From assembly GCA_949987565.1 (NCBI GenBank), contig OX465105.1, forward strand, positions 20,446,841-20,510,840: 64,000 nt of DNA, written 5' to 3'. Of this stretch, positions 60,301-64,000 are shown piece by piece. The notes beneath the pieces were generated by a model. The model made no database searches and was not told the origin of the DNA. It was given only the letters and a program-made list of their open reading frames with translations. The stretch is from Luidia sarsii. Taxonomy: Eukaryota; Echinodermata; Asteroidea; Paxillosida; Luidiidae. How positions within the stretch are numbered: the first letter of the stretch is position 1; every line of letters begins with the position of its first letter. The translations under genes and the position numbers were made by a program.

Positions 60301-63300
60301 GCTTTTGTCACTGTCATCATCATTATGTTGTATTCATCGTAATTGTTGTAATATTTGACCCTAAATGTTATTCCTACCTGTCTTCATTGTTGTCGACATA
60401 CAGGTAGTGAAGAACAAAATGTTTGTGCAAACACAGATAGCGCCAGCCATTTATCTGTCGATAAATCTGGAATTTGAAAAATAGATTCATGTATTTATCA
60501 GTTCCAAATTCACTCATAGCCATTCCATAACTACTTTCGCCTATGTATCTCCTAAATCCCCTCCAACCCACTCCAACCCACTGCAACCCATCCCTCACCC
60601 ACTGCAACCCATCCCCCACCCACTCCAACCCATCCCCCACCCACTCCAACCAATCCCCTAACCCACTCCAACCCACCCATGACAACTCCAACCCCTCTCC
60701 TAACCAACTGCAACCCATCCCCTGACCCACTGCAACCCATCCCCTAACCCACTCCAACCCATCCCCTAATAACCCACTCCAACCCACCCATGACACCTCC
60801 AGCCCCTCTCCTAACCAACTGCAACCCATCCCCTGACCCACTGCAACCCATCCCCTAACCCACTCCAACACATCCCCTAACCCACTCCAACCCATCCCCT
60901 AACCCACTCCAACCCACCCATGACAACTCCAGCCCCTCTCCTAACCAACTGCAACCCATCCCCTAACCTACTCCAACCCATCCCCTAACCCACTCCAACC
61001 CATCCCCTAACCCACTCCAACACATCCCCTAACCCACTCCAACCCATCCCCTAACCCACTCCAACCCACCCATGACAACTCCAGCCCCTCTCCTAACCAA
61101 CTGCAACCCATCCCCTGACCCACTGCAACCCATCCCCTAACCCACTCCAACCCATCCCCTAACCCACTCAAACCCACTCATGACAACTCCAACCCATCTC
61201 CAAACTCACTTCAACCCATCATATGACCCACTCCTGCCCACCCCTATCCCACTCCTACCCATCGCAAAACCCAGTCCAACCATCACCAAACCACTTCCAA
61301 CCAATCCTATAGCCCACTCCAACCCACCCGTAACCCACTCCAACCAATCTTATAACCCACTCCAACCCACCCATAACCCAATCCAACCCATCCCTTAGCC
61401 TACTCCAACCCACCCGATACATAATCAAACCCAACATCATACCTTCAAGTACATGTCCTGTTTCTGTCTGGCTGCATCGACCAGACTGGACATGAACGTG
61501 CCCTTGTCTGTCTTCAAATCCTCCTCGGTCAGATAGAAATCGCTCCCATCAAAGTACATGCCGACTATGATGAATTCACGCTTGGCAGACAATTTTGAGA
61601 TGTACTCATAGACTACAGGGAAAACAAAATCAAAATATCCTGGATCAATTTCACAGAGCAGCTTCAGAGCCAACATTCATTTTAGATAAAGACTTCATGG
61701 TTTGCATGGTGGAAATACTAACTGGAAGGTTGTAAAATTTCTCTTTTGTGAGTAAGTGTGGTTCTGAAAAGAACCAGAGGAACTCGACATTTCAAACAGT
61801 GTACTTTGCTCGCCTTCTTTCTCCTGAAGACACTGTTCAAAACGTTTGAAACGTCAAGTTCCTCCGGTTCTTTTCAGAACCACACTTATTCACAAAAGAG
61901 ATGTTACATGGTGTCACCGCAAACCTACTCCTGTTATTCTCACCATGAAAACCTTCAAATCTCATATTTCTGTTGCTTGCTTTTTTTTCTCCCCCTTTTC
62001 CCCACTCACTGAGTTTGGTGTAGAGTTGAATGGCTTCGCTATCGGCGCCAATGGGTCCCCGGATGTAGTAGTTGTCGTACATGTGCAGGGTGGTGAGGTA
62101 GGGCACCAGACGGCCGTAGAAGGCACCAGTCTGGCCCACAGCCTGGCTGACCTCAATCTGCAGGGAGTACACATAGAGTGCAAATGTTGACCTCGACCAG
62201 AAAGCAATTGTCACCGGTTCGAATCCCACCTGGGGTGGATTTCACAACGCCTTACGAATTACGATGCTTCGTAACTCGTTGTGATATGCCGTATGGTTTC
62301 TGTGCATCGCTCATTGACTTGCGATTGATCGTACGTTGGTTTGATGAAATTGACTGCTGATCTACCTGCATTTTTTTTTCAGCAGGTAAACAGGCACAGC
62401 AAAGGGTATGCAGTGGGTATGCAGTGTGACACATACAAGCACCTTTTGCCGATGGCATAAGCAATCAAGGGCTCTGTCTTATTTTCTTTCTTAAAGCCCC
62501 TACACAACATTGGACGAGGTCAAAGAATAGCATCCATACGCTGTCTGATCCAACATATGCATGAAATAGCACACCAGTGAAAATTTCAGCTCAATCCGCC
62601 AACCGAGTCTCGAGAAAATAGTGGAAACTGCTTCATTTGTTTCACGGAAATGCAGCATTCATGATCAACGCCGTACTGTTCCGAAAAATAGTTTAGATCT
62701 CGGCGAGACGTAAACGATTTCTTTTACTCTTTTCTCCCAAAATACAACATTTTAGGCAGAAATATTTCAGTGGTAGGTTTCTACTATAACCATCTTCAAA
62801 CTGTATAAGTTTCATGTAAATCTGTGAACGTCTCTGTTTTTCGATCTTACCAATGTTGTGTACGGGCTTTAACCTTCTGTGGATCATTGCCATTAGGTTG
62901 TCATGTATAGTGTGCAATGCCTATACCATGTATAATTAAAAACTTCATGCATATGCATAATACCTTTTGTTCACTATAGGATATTGAAACAAAAAATAAT
63001 ACATTGAGTAGGGTGTACCCTCATTGAATGAGAAGAATGGGATTGAAGAATGTAGCTTGGGGGTTTGAGGTTCTTTTTCTTTTTTTTTCTTTTTTTTTTA
63101 AGGGAGGTTTCAGATACGGACCTGAAACTGGCCTCGTCTGACAGCCGCATCCTTGCTGGCCAGCGGGGTCATGACCTTTGCCACCTTGACAAAGGCCCCC
63201 GGGTCGGCGTCCAGACCGGCCAGCGTGTGGTGGGACAGGGTGTAGATGGCCAGGCTGGCCGCTGCGTACACCCCCTGGCCGCGGTCCACTAGCCGGGCCT

Positions 63301-63352
63301 GGCCTGGCCGCAGCAGCCGGGCCGACAGGGCGGAGTCCGTCTCTGCGCACAG
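57321..63352 (-). CDS. Unrecognised multi-exon protein, 5' end outside window
   Basis: Eight minus-strand exons fit with continuous phase: 63122-63352, 62010-62157, 61443-61612, 60378-60466, 60161-60227, 59373-59546, 58317-58526, 57321-57512, about 427 residues. I do not recognise the family. The sequence looks like a real folded, mainly helical protein: YAAASLAIYTLSHHTLAGL, GAFYGRLVPYLTTLHMYDNY, REFIIVGMYFDGSDFYLTEE, NGWRYLCLHKHFVLHYLYVD, ICYGPVDPSSAYQYVFLSQE, and a C-terminal half rich in amphipathic helices (QLKAVSDYLSQQIEGALVEH, LQTVNRDLRSLLHYALAFP, LASFLAVYVDKLAAVLGEP). No signal peptide, transmembrane segment or catalytic motif was seen in this part. The first exon here begins with an acceptor in phase 0, so earlier exons lie to the right of 64000. 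Donors at 63121 (gtccgt) and 62009 (gtgagt after CTCA) were chosen because they keep the frame. The gene is tail-to-tail with INO80E. Confidence 0.8.
57490..57860. repeat. 127-bp tandem duplication spanning an exon's 3' splice site
   Basis: The segment with cagcttggcatcactcaact followed by gaccctgggagagg occurs at the true exon boundary (57512) and again at about 57638 and 57765. Each copy carries the first 30 bases of the exon plus the acceptor. Confidence 0.9.
57860..58180. repeat. Purine-rich GGA/GGGGA tract
   Basis: Nearly pure purine on the plus strand, including an 11-unit agggg-type run at 57945-57990. Open frames here are low complexity. Confidence 0.9.
58571..58811. mobile_element. 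MITE with TAAGGGCCTTTTCCAAAAC ends
   Basis: Starts taagggccttttccaaaac and ends gttttggaaaagggcctta, with further inverted GGCTCAGGCTCCGG-like blocks. The 241-bp element has no coding capacity. Confidence 0.85.
58828..58937. repeat. Palindromic repeat, same family as 1495-1581
   Basis: Inverted arms ctcaaaagttagagggcctg and its complement; the GAAACGTC core is altered to GGAACAGTC in this copy, on both arms. Confidence 0.8.
59583..59895. mobile_element. MITE of the GGGCCGTT family in the unrecognised gene
   Basis: Starts tggggccgtttctactgtcc, with ataatcgcgatttgaatcgc and an inner block (ggtgggtgtgtccttgaggg) that is the inverse of 15985-16015. Confidence 0.7.
59940..60115. mobile_element. 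Partial TTAA MITE of the 62491 family, opposite end arrangement
   Basis: Carries the blocks ctcgagactcggttggtgga and gaccaatgttgtgt in reverse orientation to 62491-62872. Confidence 0.6.
60553..61425. repeat. 22-bp minisatellite (AACCCACTCCAACCCATCCCCT)
   Basis: About 40 degenerate 11-22 bp units in an intron of the unrecognised gene, organised in higher-order blocks marked by cacccatgacaactccagcc at about 60675, 60785, 60918 and 61070. Confidence 0.95.
61710..61930. repeat. Inverted repeat with GGTTCTTTTCAGAACC block
   Basis: Two inverted copies of ggttctgaaaagaacc with adjacent gaactcgac / gtcaagttc. The plus half includes CTGAAGACACTGTTC and TTTGAAACGTC, the same arrangement as the hammerhead-like pair at 2110-2315. 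Confidence 0.65.
62231..62355. mobile_element. Short MITE-like palindrome, same family as 28-162
   Basis: Starts tggggtggatttcacaac and shares gccgtatggtttctgtgcat with the copy at 28-162. Confidence 0.65.
62491..62872. mobile_element. TTAA-flanked MITE, second full copy
   Basis: Starts TTAAAGCCCCTACACAAC and ends GTTGTGTACGGGCTTTAA. It shares the internal blocks (accatcttcaaactgt, aatctgtgaacgtc) with the copy at 6197. It lies in an intron of the unrecognised gene. Confidence 0.8.
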
Positions 63353-63439
63353 CTGCATTCTTGGGGGAACACAGGTCATCAAATCGGTTTGATCATTGGT
63401 GTGTGAAAAAAAAAGAGGCAAATGTCTCTGAGTAAAAAT

Positions 63440-64000
63440 AGGGAACTGATATGGATAGGGTATGATGGGGCAGGGCGTGGCAGGGCAGTGTGAGTGCAGT
63501 GGGGTGGTGCGTGACAGGGTGGGGCAGGGCAGGGCAGGGCAGGGCAGGATGTGGAAGGGAGTGGCAGGACGGGGAGCACAGTGGGGAGGTGCGTGACAGG
63601 GTGGGGTGGGGCATGCAGGGCAGGGTGGGGATGGGTTGGGGCGTGGTGGGGTAAGGCAGGGTGAGTGCAGTGGGGAGCTACATGGCAAGGCAGGGCGGGG
63701 CAGGGTAGGGCAGGGCAGGGCAGGGCAGGGCAGGGCAGGGAAGGGCAGGGCAGGGCAGGGCAGGGCAGGGCAGGGCAGGGCAGGGCAGGGCAGGGCAGGG
63801 TAGGGCAGGGAAGGGCAGGGCAGGGCAGGGTAGGGCAGGGCAGGGCACGGCAGGGCAGGGAAGGGCAGGGTAGGGTAGGGCAGGGCAGGGCAGGGCACGG
63901 CAGGGCAGGGAAGGGCAGGGCAGGGCAGGGTAGGGCAGGGCAGGGCAGGGCGAGGCGGGGCAGGGCGAGGCAGGGCGGGGCAGGGCGGGGCAGGGCGGGA
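63440..64000 (+). repeat. GGGCA array reaching the window edge
   Basis: Imperfect at 63460-63690, then near-perfect 5-bp GGGCA units to the end, with occasional GGGTA, GGGAA and GGGCGA variants. It probably continues past 64000. Confidence 0.95.

Noticed and set aside
63110..63898. 262-codon minus-strand open frame (LPCPALP repeats)
   Set aside because: The N-terminal part is translated GGGCA array; only 63122-63352 looks like a real exon.

Overview
This is a stretch of an animal nuclear genome with intron-rich genes, GT-AG splice sites, tRNA-derived SINEs, many small terminal-inverted-repeat elements and long minisatellites. The proteins are metazoan, and the abundance of TACATGTA-type palindromes with THAP/TTAA, hAT-like and Penelope-like repeat signatures suggests an invertebrate deuterostome such as amphioxus or an echinoderm. 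I cannot decide the species from sequence alone.

Five protein-coding genes can be assembled by hand from exons whose splice phases all agree. From left to right: (1) a 14-3-3 family gene on the minus strand, with coding exons between 902 and 21120, a 16 kb first intron, and its last short exon outside the window or unrecognised; (2) GGNBP2 (gametogenetin-binding protein 2) on the minus strand, 15 coding exons, 26734-41465, complete; (3) RPL6 (ribosomal protein eL6) on the minus strand, 5 coding exons, 43397-47073, complete; (4) INO80E (INO80 chromatin-remodelling subunit E) on the plus strand, 6 exons, 48087-53039, complete; (5) an unrecognised, probably helical protein on the minus strand, at least 8 exons from 57321 to 63352, with the 5' end beyond the window and a possible last exon at 53827-54042.

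RPL6 and INO80E are head-to-head with about 1 kb between start codons, so they probably share a divergent promoter region. INO80E and the unknown gene are tail-to-tail. These are housekeeping and regulatory genes that do not form a functional cluster.

Most other DNA is repeats. Intron 2 of the 14-3-3 gene holds a 45-bp minisatellite followed by about 400 bp of pure GAGAGGGG-type purine DNA. GGNBP2 introns hold 21-bp, 19-bp and 50-bp minisatellites. INO80E intron 5 is a 1.1 kb CT tract, and the right edge is a GGGCA array. Mobile elements include an hAT-like element with a perfect 8-bp target duplication (9623-10865), a TTAA-flanked element with a THAP finger fragment (8905-9326), two TTAA MITEs, a MITE family with roughly 80-bp inverted repeats, a CCCTATA-ended MITE family, and a dispersed family whose core resembles degenerate hammerhead ribozymes. 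No prokaryotic, viral or CRISPR features were seen.
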